Shown: positions 35,251 to 45,952, counted from the first letter of the stretch. The stretch is DNA of 60,265 nucleotides from Prevotella sp. (GCA_017618275.1 JAFZUS010000111.1:103573-163837); one strand, 5' to 3'. Program-made: numbers and translations. The notes: generated by a model not told the origin, from the sequence alone.

Positions 35251-38148
35251 ATGAAAACAAGAGTATTATTGGTTTTGGGTGCTTTGCTGGTGCTCGGAAT
35301 GAGTTCCTGCAGCAAGTACAAGTACGAGAAAGTGGAGGGTGATCTGGCGCAGACGCGTATCTATACCCTTGAGAATGGACTGAAGGTGTATCTGAGTGTT
35401 AACAAGGATGAACCGCGTATTCAGACGTATATCGCCGTGCGTACGGGTTCGAAGAACGATCCCGCAGAGACCACCGGTCTGGCACATTATCTGGAGCACC
35501 TGATGTTTAAGGGCACCAATCAGTTTGGTACCAACAACGCAGAGGCTGAGGCGCCCCTGCTCGACGAGATTGAGAAGCGCTATGAGACTTATCGCAAACT
35601 GACCGATCCAGAGGCTCGTAAACAGGCCTATCATGAGATCGACTCGCTGAGTCAGGAGGCCGCAAAGTACTTCATTCCCAACGAGTATGACAAGTTGATG
35701 GCTGCCATCGGTGCGGAGGGAACGAATGCTTACACTTCGTTTGATGTGACCTGTTATACAGAGGACATCCCTGCCAACGAGGTGGAGAACTGGGCCAAGA
35801 TTCAGAGCGACCGCTTTAAGAATATGGTAATTCGTGGTTTCCACACGGAACTGGAGGCTGTGTATGAGGAGTATAACATCGGACTGTCGAGCGACATGAC
35901 CAAGTTGTACTATACAATGACTAAGATGCTGTTCCCCAATCATCCCTATGGCTTACAAACCGTAATCGGAACCCAGGATCACCTGAAGAACCCCTCGATT
36001 ACCAATATCAAGAACTATTTCAAGAAATGGTACGTGCCCAACAATGTGGCCATCTGTATGAGTGGCGACCTGGATCCGGACAAGACCATGGAAATACTCG
36101 AGAAGTACTTTGCCGACTGGCAGCCTGGCGATGATGTCAACCAGCCAGAGTTTGGCGAACTGACTGAACTCTCTCAGCCCAAGGATACCACCGTGATTGG
36201 TCAGGAGGCCGAGCAGATATGGATGGGATGGCGTGCCGATAAGGCCAACAGCCTTCAGGCAGACACGCTGGATCTGATGGAGAACGTGCTGAGCAACGGT
36301 AAGGCAGGACTCTTTGACCTCGACTTGGTGCAGACCATGAAGATGCAAAGAGCCAATGGTACCTGTGAGTTGATGCACGACCACGGTGCCTTCCTGCTGA
36401 TGGGTACTCCGAAGGAGGGACAGACACTGGAAGAGGTGAGAAGTCTGCTGCTGGAAGAGATCGACAAACTGAAGAAGGGCGACTTCCCTGATAATCTGTT
36501 GACCAGCATCATCAATAACATGAAGCGTCACCACTATGAGTTGTTGGAGAGCAACGAGGGTAGGGCTGATATGTTTGTCGATGCCTTTATCAACGAGGTG
36601 GACTGGCAACAGAAGGTGGGCCGCATTGACCGTATCTCGAAGATTACCAAGCAGGAGGTGGTCGACTTTGCCAACCGTTTCTTTACCGATGGCTATGTCA
36701 CGGTGTTTAAGAAGCAGGGCATCGACCCCAACCAGAAGAAGATAGAGAAGCCTGCCATCACGCCGATTCAGGCCAATCGCGACCAGGTGAGCGACTTCGT
36801 GAAAGCAATTCAGGAGGCAAAGGTGGATCCCATACAGCCTAAGTTCGTGGATTATCAGAAGGATATGACTACTGGCAAGACGGGTTACGACCAGCCCTTG
36901 TACTACGTGAAGAACAATACCAACGGACTCTTTGAACTGGTGTTCCACTACGACTTCGGACAGAGTGCTGACTGTCGTTATGACGTGGCCGCTGACTATT
37001 TCAAATATCTGGGTACTGAAAAACTCTCAGCAGCAGATCTGCGTCAGAAGTTCTATGAGTTGGCTTGCGACTGCTACGTGAGTGTGGGTGAAGAGGATAT
37101 TAACGTCGGTCTCTCTGGTCTCAGCGAGAATATGGAATCCGCACTGGCACTCTTGCAGGATGTGATGCAGAATGCGAAGGTGGATAAGGAAGCCTACAAC
37201 GAGATGGTGGGCGTGACACTGAAGCGCAGGAACGATGTCAAGAAGGATCAGCGTAATTACTTTGAATTCCTGTACAGATATGCCACGCAGGGTGAGCGTA
37301 ATGCCTATCGTGACATGATGCCAGAGCAGGAACTGAAGGATACCGATCCGCAGGTGTTCGTCGACCTGCTGAAGGGCCTTGGACAGTATCAGCACACGGT
37401 GCTCTATTACGGTCCGCTGGATGAGGCGAAGGTGTCGGAATCGGTCAACAAACTGTTTGCAAAGGATCTGAAAGCCGGGCCTGAAAACAATCCTTATCTG
37501 AATCAGTTGGCTAACGAGAACGAGATCTGGATTGCACCATACGAGGCCAAGAACATCTACATGCGTATGTATCATAATGAGGGTCGCGACTGGGATCCTG
37601 ACGAGTCGGGTGTACGTGTCCTGTTCAATGAGTACTTTGGTGGAGGCATGAACGGCATCGTGTTCCAGGAGATGCGTGAGACGCGCGGTTTGGCTTATAA
37701 TGCCTATGCCCGTTATAACCGTCCGACGGTGAAGGGACGTAAGGAGTCGTTTATGACGCATATCATCACCCAGAACGATAAGATGATGGATGCCGTAAAC
37801 CACTTCAATGAGATTATGAACCAGATGCCCGCCAGCGAGAATGCCTTCCAGATAGCGAAGGATGCGCTGACTAAGCAGATTGCAAGTGAGCGTATCAATA
37901 AGATGAATATCATTTGGAACTATATCGCTGCCAAGAAACTGGGTCTCGACTACGACCTGAATGCTAAGATCTATGAGCAGTTGCCACAGATAACGTTGCA
38001 GAACGTGGTTGATTTTGCCAAGAATCAGATTGCCAACAAGCCCTATCGTTACATTATCCTTGGCGATGAGAAGGAACTCGATATGAAGGCTTTAGGCCAG
38101 ATTGGTCCCATTCGCCGTCTTACAACGCAAGAGGTGTTTGGGTATTAA
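35251..38148 (+). CDS. M16 family zinc peptidase lipoprotein (pitrilysin/insulinase type)
   Basis: 965 residues from MKTRVLLVLG; an in-frame ATG at 35236 is possible. The signal peptide ends in MSSC, a lipobox-like site. The inverted zinc motif HYLEH is at residues 79-83, and the third ligand Glu is expected in ELEAVYEEYN. A second M16 pair of domains from about residue 500 carries the usual inactive half with ETRGLAYNAYARY. Such proteins degrade peptides in the periplasm. It follows DUF4954 with only 4 bases between stop and start. Confidence 0.93.
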   Translation: MKTRVLLVLGALLVLGMSSCSKYKYEKVEGDLAQTRIYTLENGLKVYLSVNKDEPRIQTYIAVRTGSKNDPAETTGLAHYLEHLMFKGTNQFGTNNAEAEAPLLDEIEKRYETYRKLTDPEARKQAYHEIDSLSQEAAKYFIPNEYDKLMAAIGAEGTNAYTSFDVTCYTEDIPANEVENWAKIQSDRFKNMVIRGFHTELEAVYEEYNIGLSSDMTKLYYTMTKMLFPNHPYGLQTVIGTQDHLKNPSITNIKNYFKKWYVPNNVAICMSGDLDPDKTMEILEKYFADWQPGDDVNQPEFGELTELSQPKDTTVIGQEAEQIWMGWRADKANSLQADTLDLMENVLSNGKAGLFDLDLVQTMKMQRANGTCELMHDHGAFLLMGTPKEGQTLEEVRSLLLEEIDKLKKGDFPDNLLTSIINNMKRHHYELLESNEGRADMFVDAFINEVDWQQKVGRIDRISKITKQEVVDFANRFFTDGYVTVFKKQGIDPNQKKIEKPAITPIQANRDQVSDFVKAIQEAKVDPIQPKFVDYQKDMTTGKTGYDQPLYYVKNNTNGLFELVFHYDFGQSADCRYDVAADYFKYLGTEKLSAADLRQKFYELACDCYVSVGEEDINVGLSGLSENMESALALLQDVMQNAKVDKEAYNEMVGVTLKRRNDVKKDQRNYFEFLYRYATQGERNAYRDMMPEQELKDTDPQVFVDLLKGLGQYQHTVLYYGPLDEAKVSESVNKLFAKDLKAGPENNPYLNQLANENEIWIAPYEAKNIYMRMYHNEGRDWDPDESGVRVLFNEYFGGGMNGIVFQEMRETRGLAYNAYARYNRPTVKGRKESFMTHIITQNDKMMDAVNHFNEIMNQMPASENAFQIAKDALTKQIASERINKMNIIWNYIAAKKLGLDYDLNAKIYEQLPQITLQNVVDFAKNQIANKPYRYIILGDEKELDMKALGQIGPIRRLTTQEVFGY

Positions 38149-38154
38149 TTATTT

Positions 38155-38268
38155 GCCCCCTAAGTTAGGGGGCTACAGGGGTCTGAACAGGCGCAGACTT
38201 CTGAAGTCAAACATATTAATGGTCTGATGAACGCTTGTTCAGACCCCCATCCCCCTAACTTAGGGGGC
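38155..38268. repeat. Long inverted repeat between the M16 and fumarase genes
   Basis: The arms at about 38155-38193 and 38232-38268 are near-complementary. Each contains the inner palindrome CCCCCTAAGTTAGGGGG or its equivalent and a GGGGTCTGAACA segment. The centre (38194-38231) is unrelated. Nothing suggests a transposase; it looks like a non-autonomous palindromic element. It fills nearly the whole intergenic gap. Confidence 0.8.
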
Positions 38269-38275
38269 TTAGAGT

Positions 38276-39925
38276 ATGGCTAATAATGTAGAATTCAAGT
38301 ATGCCCCGATGTTTCAGGTGGGCGAGGACAAGACGGAGTACCGCTTGTTGAGTAAGGAAGGCGTGACAACCGCCGAGTTTGAGGGAAAGACGATTGTGAA
38401 AGTCTCTAAGGAGGCACTGACACTGCTTGCCCAGCAGGCCTTCCACGATGTGGAGTTCATGCTGCGTCGTGAGCATAACCTGCAGGTGGCCAAGATACTG
38501 ACCGATCCTGAGGCCAGTGAGAATGATAAGTACGTGGCCCTGCAGTTCCTGCGTAATGCCGAGGTGGCTGCACGTGGTATCCTGCCGTTCTGTCAGGATA
38601 CGGGTACGGCTATCATCCATGGCGAGAAAGGTCAGCAGATATGGACGGGCTTCGAGGACGAAGAGGCGCTGAGCCTGGGTGTGTTCAATACCTTTACCCA
38701 GGACAACCTGCGCTACTCGCAGAACGCTCCTTTGAACATGTACGACGAGGTGAACACCCGTTGTAACCTGCCTGCCCAGATTGATATCGAGGCCACAGAG
38801 GGTGCAGAGTATAAGTTCGTGATGGTGGCCAAGGGTGGTGGCTCTGCCAACAAGACCTACTTCTATCCCATGACCAAGGCTACCATCCAGAACGAGGGTA
38901 CGCTCATCCCATTCCTGGTTGAGAAGATGAAGTCGCTGGGTACGGCTGCTTGTCCGCCTTATCACATCGCATTCGTGATTGGTGGTACATCGGCAGAGAA
39001 GAACCTGTTGACGGTGAAACTTGCTTCCATCAAGTATTATGATGGCCTGCCTACAACAGGCGATGAGACAGGTCGTGCCTTCCGCGATGTAGACCTCGAG
39101 GAGAAACTGCTGAAGGAGGCTCATAAGATTGGTTTGGGTGCCCAGTTCGGTGGTAAGTACCTGGCTCACGACATCCGTGTCGTCCGTCTGCCTCGTCATG
39201 GTGCCTCTTGTCCGATTGGCATGGGTGTATCTTGTTCTGCCGACAGAAATATCAAGGCAAAGATCAATGCCGACGGTATCTGGTTGGAGAAGATGGACTC
39301 GAATCCCTCTGAGTTGATTCCTGCTGAGTATGCGAAGGCAGGTGAGGGTGCGAACACCATCACCATCGACCTGAACGAGGGTATCGATGCCGTTCGCAAG
39401 GAACTGTCGAAGTATCCTGTCTCTACCCGTGTCAACCTGAAGGGAACCATCATCGTGGCCCGCGATATCGCCCACGCTAAGTTGAAGGCTCGTCTGGATG
39501 CTGGTGAGGGACTGCCCGACTACTTCAAGAAGTATCCTGTGCTCTATGCAGGTCCTGCCAAGACGCCAGAGGGCTATCCCTGTGGTTCGATGGGGCCCAC
39601 GACAGCCAACCGTATGGATCCCTATGTGGATGAGTTCCAGTCCTTGGGTGCTTCACTCGTGATGATTGCCAAGGGTAATCGTAGCGATGTGGTGACAGAG
39701 GCTTGTAAGAAGTATGGTGGCTTCTATCTGGGCAGTATCGGTGGTGTGGCCGCTGTGCTCTCTCAGAGCAGCATCAAGAGTATCGAGTGCGTGGAGTATC
39801 CCGAGTTGGGTATGGAGGCTGTCTGGAAGATTGATGTCGAAGACTTCCCTGCATTCATCCTCGTGGATGACAAGGGCAACGACTTCTTCAAGACCCTGAA
39901 GCCCTGGACGCCGTGCGCTCGCTAA
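38276..39925 (+). CDS. fumA: Class I fumarate hydratase (4Fe-4S)
   Basis: 549 residues. Interconverts fumarate and malate in the reductive succinate pathway. PFCQDTGTA (Cys106), TAACPPYH (Cys226) and [17 protein letters not shown] (Cys312, Cys320) supply the iron-sulphur cluster ligands expected for the oxygen-sensitive class I enzyme. The C-terminal beta domain ([31 protein letters not shown]) is fused, as in FumA/FumB. Preceded by a long palindromic element. Its end overlaps the proposed GTG start of the next gene by 13 bases. Confidence 0.96.
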   Translation: MANNVEFKYAPMFQVGEDKTEYRLLSKEGVTTAEFEGKTIVKVSKEALTLLAQQAFHDVEFMLRREHNLQVAKILTDPEASENDKYVALQFLRNAEVAARGILPFCQDTGTAIIHGEKGQQIWTGFEDEEALSLGVFNTFTQDNLRYSQNAPLNMYDEVNTRCNLPAQIDIEATEGAEYKFVMVAKGGGSANKTYFYPMTKATIQNEGTLIPFLVEKMKSLGTAACPPYHIAFVIGGTSAEKNLLTVKLASIKYYDGLPTTGDETGRAFRDVDLEEKLLKEAHKIGLGAQFGGKYLAHDIRVVRLPRHGASCPIGMGVSCSADRNIKAKINADGIWLEKMDSNPSELIPAEYAKAGEGANTITIDLNEGIDAVRKELSKYPVSTRVNLKGTIIVARDIAHAKLKARLDAGEGLPDYFKKYPVLYAGPAKTPEGYPCGSMGPTTANRMDPYVDEFQSLGASLVMIAKGNRSDVVTEACKKYGGFYLGSIGGVAAVLSQSSIKSIECVEYPELGMEAVWKIDVEDFPAFILVDDKGNDFFKTLKPWTPCAR

Positions 39926-41415
39926 TCGGAATGTTGATGATGTGTCTTTGTCTGACTGCCAACGCAGCCAGACAAAAGACGCGTCGTCTGCCCGATGGCA
40001 CTGTCGTTCATACGACGCGCAGTGCCACTGTTCGTCGTTCCCTGCCAAGACCTCGTACGTCATGGGACTCTCAGAAGACCTATCGTGTGCCAGTGCTACT
40101 GATGTCGTTTGCCGACTGTGACTTCAGTGCAGAGCATGATCAGGCATTCTACAACGACCTGTTTAATAAGCCGGGCTTCAACCTCGGAGCAGGCCTGGGG
40201 TGTGTGGCCGACTATTTCCGTGACCAGTCGCGAGGGCAGTTCAATGTGGTGTTCGATGTGGTGGGTCCCATCAAACTGACATCGAATCAGAAGTCCAATA
40301 GTACCCCAAACTATGGCGTGAGTCAGATAAAGGAAACCATCAAGATAGCGAATGAGCAGTTGGACTATACTGACTATGACTGGGATGGTTCTGGTAAGGT
40401 GGAATCGGTCATTATCGTCTATGCCGGCTATGGTGGCAATGAGGATATGAAAATGACCGATGGTTGTATCTGGCCGAATACGGATAATCTCAATATGACA
40501 CTCGATGGGGTGGCTGTGAAAGGCTATTCTGCCAGTCCTGAGTTGTGGTCTGATGAGACCTCCTGTGGCATTGGCACCATCTGTCACGAGTTCTGTCATG
40601 TGTTGGGACTCCCCGATCTATATCCTACCTCTGGCAGCGAGTTTTCTGTCGTCGACGAGTGGGATCTGATGGATGGTGGCAACTATGCCGATGATGGCTG
40701 GTGTCCGCCTAATCTGTCCATTCAAGAACGGGCGTATCTGGGGTGGCAGGATCCTGAGGACCTGACGGAGGCAAGGACGATAACGGACATGCCTTCCTTC
40801 GACAGAAGCGGGAAAGCCTATCGGATTGTCAACGAAGCCCATCCCTCAGAGTATTATCTGTTGGAGAACCGTCAGTGGGAAGGCTGGGATTTCATGCTGC
40901 CGAATCATGGTCTGCTGATTACCCATGTCGACTTCAGCGAAAGTGTCTGGCGAGGGAATACTGTCAATAGTGTTTCTTCCCACCACCGCTATGAGTATTT
41001 CCATGCCGATAATCTTGACTACAACTATTACGATGCTCTCTATCCAAGTAGTACGGATATTTATGGCTCTGACGGACGGAACCTGCGCCTACAGTACACC
41101 AGTTATCCCTATGTCGATGCCGAGGGGGGGAGCCATGATGCTTTGACAGACACGTCGATCCCTGCTGCCACCATCTTCAATCCGCGTGCTGATGGTGTAT
41201 CGCTTATGGGTAAGTCGATAACGGATATCTGTGAGGAAGACGGTCATGTCTCTTTCATCTTCACTGCGACATCCACCGGCATCGTATCCCTTTCTGTCGA
41301 TGCCTGTCCTGTGGCTTGGTACGACCTCCATGGACGTCAACTCCCAGGTCCTCCGACGAATGGCTTGTATATCATAAGATATAGTGACGGCTCCACCAGA
41401 AAAGTATTCCGATGA
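39913..41415 (+). CDS. M6-type secreted metalloprotease with sorting-like C-terminus
   Basis: 500 residues from a GTG overlapping the fumarase end; an ATG at 39931 is an alternative. Signal peptide [18 protein letters not shown]. The zinc motif [11 protein letters not shown] (about residue 225) and [10 protein letters not shown] match M6 immune-inhibitor-A-like proteases. The last 40 residues ([13 protein letters not shown]...GLYIIRY...STRKVFR) resemble the short T9SS type A sorting tail found in Prevotella. It is followed without a gap by a related protease (ATGA overlap), and the pair looks like a duplication that has since diverged. Confidence 0.92.
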   Translation: MRSLIGMLMMCLCLTANAARQKTRRLPDGTVVHTTRSATVRRSLPRPRTSWDSQKTYRVPVLLMSFADCDFSAEHDQAFYNDLFNKPGFNLGAGLGCVADYFRDQSRGQFNVVFDVVGPIKLTSNQKSNSTPNYGVSQIKETIKIANEQLDYTDYDWDGSGKVESVIIVYAGYGGNEDMKMTDGCIWPNTDNLNMTLDGVAVKGYSASPELWSDETSCGIGTICHEFCHVLGLPDLYPTSGSEFSVVDEWDLMDGGNYADDGWCPPNLSIQERAYLGWQDPEDLTEARTITDMPSFDRSGKAYRIVNEAHPSEYYLLENRQWEGWDFMLPNHGLLITHVDFSESVWRGNTVNSVSSHHRYEYFHADNLDYNYYDALYPSSTDIYGSDGRNLRLQYTSYPYVDAEGGSHDALTDTSIPAATIFNPRADGVSLMGKSITDICEEDGHVSFIFTATSTGIVSLSVDACPVAWYDLHGRQLPGPPTNGLYIIRYSDGSTRKVFR

Positions 41416-42776
41416 AACGTATCCTCCTGTTCCTGTTTTCTGCACTCTGTCCGCTGTTCTTTTCGCAGGCACAGCCGATGAAACCCTGTGGTACTTCTGT
41501 ATTGGCCCGCAGGCATTCGACGGATGTTGGGGGCTCACAGGCACGACTCAGGAAATCGTCTCAACAGAATGCCTATCTGGGCGAGAAGCGTGGACTGATT
41601 ATTCTCGTGGATTTTCCAAACGCCAAGTTCCAGGACGAAAATCCGCATCAGACATGGTCTGATATTGCCAATCTCTGTGGCTATGCTAAGAATAATGCTC
41701 CAGGCAGTGTCAGCGATTTCTTCTATGATCAGAGTTACGGCCAGTTCCGGCTTTTGTTCGATGTCGTTGGTCCTATTGAGGCTAAGCATGAGTATGCCTA
41801 TTATGGTCAGAACCAAGACTGGGGGCCTCCTACGGGGTGGTTCGACAAAAATGTAGGGGAACTGGTGGAGGAAGTCTGTGTGGCAGCCTCTGATCAGGTG
41901 CACTTTGCCGACTATGACTGGGATACCGACGGTAATGTGGAACAGGTGTTCCTGTTGTATGCCGGCCATGGGGAGAACGACTACTGGAGTAAAGATTCCA
42001 CTGTGATCTGGCCACACATGGCTTCTCTGATTGAAGACTGGGGCTATGAAGGTGGACTGGTGTTGCAGGACGTGCGTATCAATGCATACGCCTGTGCCAG
42101 TGAACTCAACCGCTTCAACAAGTTGGCTGGCATAGGAACATTCTGTCATGAGTTCAGCCATTGTCTCGGCCTGCCCGATCTATATGATACAGAGAAAGGA
42201 TACTCAGTCCTGGGGGATTACGACGTGATGGATCAGGGCAGTTATAGTGGCAGTGGTTGGTGTCCTGTGGGGTATTCCTCATACGAACGCTATGCCTGTG
42301 GCTGGCTGACACCCGTTGAGGTGACTGATCCCCATTCCCTCATTGGCTTCGACCCTGACGATGAAATGACAGGTGAGTTGAGCGCTCGTGCTGTCAAACC
42401 ACTGATCAGATATCCTGATGCTTGTATCTATCGCAGTTCTCCTGAGGCCAACGACTATTATCTGATAGAGTACCGTCTGAAGGAGTCTTGGGATAAATAC
42501 CTCCCAGAGGCAGGCCTGTTGGCGTGGCATATTGACTATGATGAACAGTCGTGGTATGAAAACACGGTCAACAACGACCCCGATCATCTGCGTGTGGATT
42601 ATATGAGTCCCGATGAAATCATGACTTCGGGTATCAAAGGAGTTCTGCGCGATGACAATCGTGAACCGTGTGCCGTCTATGATATTCAGGGTCATCGCCT
42701 TGTTGCGCTTCCTGTCACCCCGGGACTCTATATCCTCCGTTATCCTGACGGTTCCACAAAAAAGGTGTCCCGCTAA
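41412..42776 (+). CDS. M6-type secreted metalloprotease, second copy
   Basis: 454 residues with signal peptide [32 protein letters not shown] (about residue 246), VMDQGSYSGSGWCP and YYLIEYR follow the same order as the preceding gene. The end CAVYDIQGHRL...[17 protein letters not shown] is again a type A sorting-like tail. It starts in the stop of the first protease, so the two are translated from one message. It converges on clpB with a 4-base overlap of the coding ends. Confidence 0.92.
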   Translation: MKRILLFLFSALCPLFFSQAQPMKPCGTSVLARRHSTDVGGSQARLRKSSQQNAYLGEKRGLIILVDFPNAKFQDENPHQTWSDIANLCGYAKNNAPGSVSDFFYDQSYGQFRLLFDVVGPIEAKHEYAYYGQNQDWGPPTGWFDKNVGELVEEVCVAASDQVHFADYDWDTDGNVEQVFLLYAGHGENDYWSKDSTVIWPHMASLIEDWGYEGGLVLQDVRINAYACASELNRFNKLAGIGTFCHEFSHCLGLPDLYDTEKGYSVLGDYDVMDQGSYSGSGWCPVGYSSYERYACGWLTPVEVTDPHSLIGFDPDDEMTGELSARAVKPLIRYPDACIYRSSPEANDYYLIEYRLKESWDKYLPEAGLLAWHIDYDEQSWYENTVNNDPDHLRVDYMSPDEIMTSGIKGVLRDDNREPCAVYDIQGHRLVALPVTPGLYILRYPDGSTKKVSR

Positions 42777-45358
42777 TTGCGGAACACCAGTCCTTCTCCA
42801 AACTCGTCTATGATGATCGGCTTCGAACGATCCACCTTGTCGGCCAGGAGTTTCTTCGAGAGGTCGTTGAGCACGAACTGCTGGATGGCCCGTTTCACAG
42901 GTCGTGCGCCAAAGTCAGGATCATAGCCCTCTTCTGCCAGATAGGCGATGGCTTGAGGCGTACACTCCAGTCTGATGCCCTGCGGCTCCAGCATATCCGT
43001 CACCTTCTTCATCTGCAGGCGCACCACATCTGCTATCTGCTCCTTCGTCAGTGGCGTGAAGGTGATGATCTCGTCGATACGGTTCAAGAACTCAGGTCGC
43101 ATCGTGGCCTTCAGTTGCTCACGTGTGGCGTTCGAGGTCATGATGATGATGGTGTTCTTGAAGTTGGCCGTACGACCTTTGTTGTCTGTCAGTCGTCCGT
43201 CGTCCAGTACCTGCAACAGGATATTGAACACATCAGGATGGGCCTTTTCAATCTCGTCGAACAACACGACGGAGTAAGGCTTCCGTCTGACGGCCTCCGT
43301 CAGTTGACCACCCTCGTCGTAGCCCACATATCCTGGAGGCGCACCAATCAGACGCGACACACTGTATTTTTCCTGATATTCACTCATGTCGATACGCGTC
43401 ATCATCGTCTCGTCGTTGAAGAGGTAGTCGGCCAGCGTCTTGGCGAGTTCCGTCTTACCTACACCCGTGGTACCGAGGAAGATAAACGAGGCGATGGGGC
43501 GCTTGGGATCCTGAAGCCCAGCACGGCTACGGCGCACGGCATCAGAGACAGCCGTGATGGCCTCTTCCTGACCAATCACACGCTTGTGCAGTTCTTCCTC
43601 CAGATGCAGCAGTTTCTCGCGCTCACTCTGCATCATACGCGTCACAGGGATGCCCGTCCAACGCGATACCACCTCTGCGATATCGTCAGCCGTCACCTCC
43701 TCGCGCACCAGTGAGTCGCCATTCTGGGCATTTGCCAGTTGCGTCTGGATGTTCTTGATATCATCCTCGAGCACCTTCAGTTTCGAGTAGCGGATCTCAG
43801 CCACCTTGCCATAGTCGCCCTCGCGCTCAGCACGCTCTGCCTCGAGTTTCAGGTTCTCCATCTCTTGCTTGTCCTGCTGGATCTTGTTGATGAGTTGGCG
43901 CTCGCCCTCCCATTTGGCACGGAACTGGGTCTCCTGTTCCTTCAGTTCGGCGATGTCGCGGTCAAGTTGCTGGATTTTTGAGGAGTGAGGAGTGTGGAGT
44001 GTGGAGTGAGATGTGTCTGAGTCCGGAGTATTCTCACTCCTCACTCCTCCCTCCACACTCCTCGAATTCTCTCTAGAGATGGCCTCGCGCTCAATCTCAA
44101 GTTGAGCCAGGCGACGGGTGATTTCGTCGAGTTCCTCAGGCACGCTGTCACGCTCCATACGCAGTTTGGCGGCTGCCTCGTCCATGAGGTCGATGGCCTT
44201 GTCAGGCAGGAACCGTTCGCTGATATAACGCTCTGAGAGTTGCACGGCAGCGATACAGGCATCATCCTGGATACGCACCTTGTGGTGGTTCTCGTAACGC
44301 TCCTTCAAGCCACGCAGGATTGAGATAGCCGAGAGTTCATCGGGTTCGTCGACCATCACCGTCTGGAAACGACGTTCGAGGGCCTTGTCCTTCTCGAAGT
44401 ATTTTTGATATTCGTTGAGTGTGGTGGCACCGATGGCACGCAGTTCACCACGGGCCAGGGCAGGCTTCAGGATGTTGGCGGCATCCATCGCACCCTCACC
44501 GCCACCGGCACCCACGAGGGTGTGTATCTCGTCGATGAAGAGGATGATGCGCCCCTCTGCCTTCGTCACCTCGTTGATGACGCTTTTCAGACGCTCCTCA
44601 AATTCGCCTTTATACTTCGCACCTGCCACCAGCGCACCCATATCGAGCGAGTAGACCTGTTTGTCTTTCAGGTTCTCAGGCACGTCACCACGTACGATAC
44701 GACCTGCCAGTCCTTCCACGATGGCTGTCTTACCCGTACCCGGCTCACCAATCAAGATAGGGTTGTTCTTCGTACGACGCGAGAGGATCTGCAACAGTCG
44801 GCGTATCTCATCGTCACGACCTATCACAGGGTCGAGTTTACCCTGACGGGCAAGATCCACGAGGTTCTTGGCGTACTTCTCCAGACTCTGGTAGTTGTCG
44901 TCGGCACTCTGCGACTGCACCTTCTGTCCCTGGCGCAGTTCCTGAATGGCCTTCTGCATGTCCTTTTCCGTACAACCGGCATCCTTCATGATGCGTGAGG
45001 CCGTAGAGTTCACGTTGAGCAGGGCCAACAGGATCGGCTCCACACTGACGAACTCGTCGCCAGTCTTTTGGGCCGTCTCTTGTGCGCGCACCAGTACATT
45101 ATTACTTTCATTCGAGAGATATGGCTGTCCGCCCTGCACCTTCGCCAGGTGCTTGATCTCCTGCTCAACGAGCATCTCGATCTGCTGGGCATTCACGCCG
45201 AGTTTCTGGAAGATGAAGGTACATACGTCCTTCGCCTTCTCCAATACGCCCTTCAGTATATGTACAGGCTCTATCACCTGTTGACCGTTCAACTGTGCCG
45301 TATTCACAGCCTGTTGCACGGCCTCCTGGGCTTTGATGGTAAATTTGTCTAATGTCAT
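42773..45358 (-). CDS. clpB: Disaggregase ClpB with a repeat-encoded insertion in the M-domain
   Basis: 861 residues. An AAA+ hexamer that rescues aggregated proteins with DnaK. Clp N domain (1-150), NBD1 with [10 protein letters not shown] and LFIDEIH, a coiled-coil middle domain, NBD2 with GTTGVGKTE and [10 protein letters not shown], and a C-terminal domain. Residues about 432-461 (SRSVEGGV... to TPHSSK) interrupt the first helix region of the middle domain and are encoded by the palindromic element at 43980-44063. The ATG is preceded at 7 bases by AAAAGGAGG, an unusually strong ribosome site here, which pairs with an upstream CCTCCTTTT. Confidence 0.97.
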   Translation of the reverse strand: MTLDKFTIKAQEAVQQAVNTAQLNGQQVIEPVHILKGVLEKAKDVCTFIFQKLGVNAQQIEMLVEQEIKHLAKVQGGQPYLSNESNNVLVRAQETAQKTGDEFVSVEPILLALLNVNSTASRIMKDAGCTEKDMQKAIQELRQGQKVQSQSADDNYQSLEKYAKNLVDLARQGKLDPVIGRDDEIRRLLQILSRRTKNNPILIGEPGTGKTAIVEGLAGRIVRGDVPENLKDKQVYSLDMGALVAGAKYKGEFEERLKSVINEVTKAEGRIILFIDEIHTLVGAGGGEGAMDAANILKPALARGELRAIGATTLNEYQKYFEKDKALERRFQTVMVDEPDELSAISILRGLKERYENHHKVRIQDDACIAAVQLSERYISERFLPDKAIDLMDEAAAKLRMERDSVPEELDEITRRLAQLEIEREAISRENSRSVEGGVRSENTPDSDTSHSTLHTPHSSKIQQLDRDIAELKEQETQFRAKWEGERQLINKIQQDKQEMENLKLEAERAEREGDYGKVAEIRYSKLKVLEDDIKNIQTQLANAQNGDSLVREEVTADDIAEVVSRWTGIPVTRMMQSEREKLLHLEEELHKRVIGQEEAITAVSDAVRRSRAGLQDPKRPIASFIFLGTTGVGKTELAKTLADYLFNDETMMTRIDMSEYQEKYSVSRLIGAPPGYVGYDEGGQLTEAVRRKPYSVVLFDEIEKAHPDVFNILLQVLDDGRLTDNKGRTANFKNTIIIMTSNATREQLKATMRPEFLNRIDEIITFTPLTKEQIADVVRLQMKKVTDMLEPQGIRLECTPQAIAYLAEEGYDPDFGARPVKRAIQQFVLNDLSKKLLADKVDRSKPIIIDEFGEGLVFRN
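43980..44063. repeat. In-frame palindromic element inside clpB
   Basis: On the plus strand the first arm (43980-44011) is identical over 32 bases to the hflX copy. The second arm is at about 44032-44063, with a 20-base spacer. clpB is read on the minus strand, and the encoded peptide again runs SRS...SEN...HSTLHTP, so both genes use the same frame of the element despite opposite strands. Confidence 0.9.
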
Positions 45359-45365
45359 AATTTGT

Positions 45366-45403
45366 CCTCCTTTTATTTTTTGAATTGTCTCTGCAAAAGG
45401 AGG
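45366..45403 (-). promoter_or_regulatory. Hairpin sequestering the clpB Shine-Dalgarno (candidate RNA thermometer)
   Basis: In the minus-strand transcript CCTCCTTTT (45403-45395) pairs perfectly with AAAAGGAGG (45374-45366), a 9-bp stem with a 20-base A/U-rich loop. The 3' arm is the ribosome-binding site, 7 bases before the ATG. This is the layout of thermosensors in heat-shock leaders. Whether the transcript begins far enough upstream to include the 5' arm is uncertain. Confidence 0.6.
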
Positions 45404-45431
45404 CTCAAAGAGTATGCCGTACCACCTACAA

Positions 45432-45467
45432 CCGACAAATCGTCAGATATTCATGCCGTTTTGTCGG
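45432..45467. repeat. Inverted repeat upstream of clpB
   Basis: CCGACAAA at 45432-45439 and TTTGTCGG at 45460-45467, 20 bases apart. It may be an operator or hairpin in the clpB promoter region; it does not match the CIRCE element. Confidence 0.35.
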
Positions 45468-45496
45468 ATGTCTCAAAAAACGCACACTCCCTGATA

Positions 45497-45925
45497 TTAC
45501 AACGCAAAGAAGTCAAAGAAGTACATGACTGCCGCCTGTCTCTGGTCGCTCATATTCTCCACCTTTCCTATAATTGAGCCACTCTTGCGGATGTCACCGT
45601 TCTTCTCTACTTTGCCTACGATTGAACCACTGATACGTACGTCGCCGTTTGACTCAATCTTGCCAATGATGCTACCACGCTTGCGAATGTCGCCGTTCTT
45701 TTCAATCTTACCCTCAATAGAACCGTTGACTCTGATGTCACCATTTGACTCAAAGCGTCCTTTTATAGAGCCATTGATACGCACGTCGCCGTTCGATTCA
45801 ATCTTACCGACAATCGAACCACCTTTCCGTAGTGTCATGTCACCTGCATTGGCATTCACGCAAACACCTATCAGCAGCACCAAGGCTACTAACAGTCTCA
45901 TCATAAAGTTTTTTCTCTGTCTCAT
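45497..45925 (-). CDS. Small exported repeat protein (beta-flower/solenoid-like)
   Basis: 142 residues from MRQRKNFMMRLL with signal peptide ending NANA; ATGs at 45940 and 45904 are also in frame. The mature part is seven near-repeats of about 14 residues, alternating GSIxGKIESNGDVR and GSIxGKVEKNGDIR. This regular pattern suggests a small beta-solenoid or a 5-fold beta-flower type seen in Bacteroidetes. It ends with a non-repetitive hydrophobic tail (VMYFFDFFAL). Own promoter at 45953-45984. Function unknown. Confidence 0.8.
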   Translation of the reverse strand: MRQRKNFMMRLLVALVLLIGVCVNANAGDMTLRKGGSIVGKIESNGDVRINGSIKGRFESNGDIRVNGSIEGKIEKNGDIRKRGSIIGKIESNGDVRISGSIVGKVEKNGDIRKSGSIIGKVENMSDQRQAAVMYFFDFFAL

Positions 45926-45952
45926 AATAATATACAACACAAGATTTCATCT

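Noticed and set aside
38155-38268. Insertion sequence
   Set aside because: Only about 114 bases with no coding capacity or target duplication that I can see.
45432-45467. CIRCE operator for HrcA
   Set aside because: Sequence and spacing do not match TTAGCACTC-N9-GAGTGCTAA.
45362-45577. 71-codon frame on the plus strand
   Set aside because: Lies over the clpB leader and the end of the repeat protein; no promoter or similarity.
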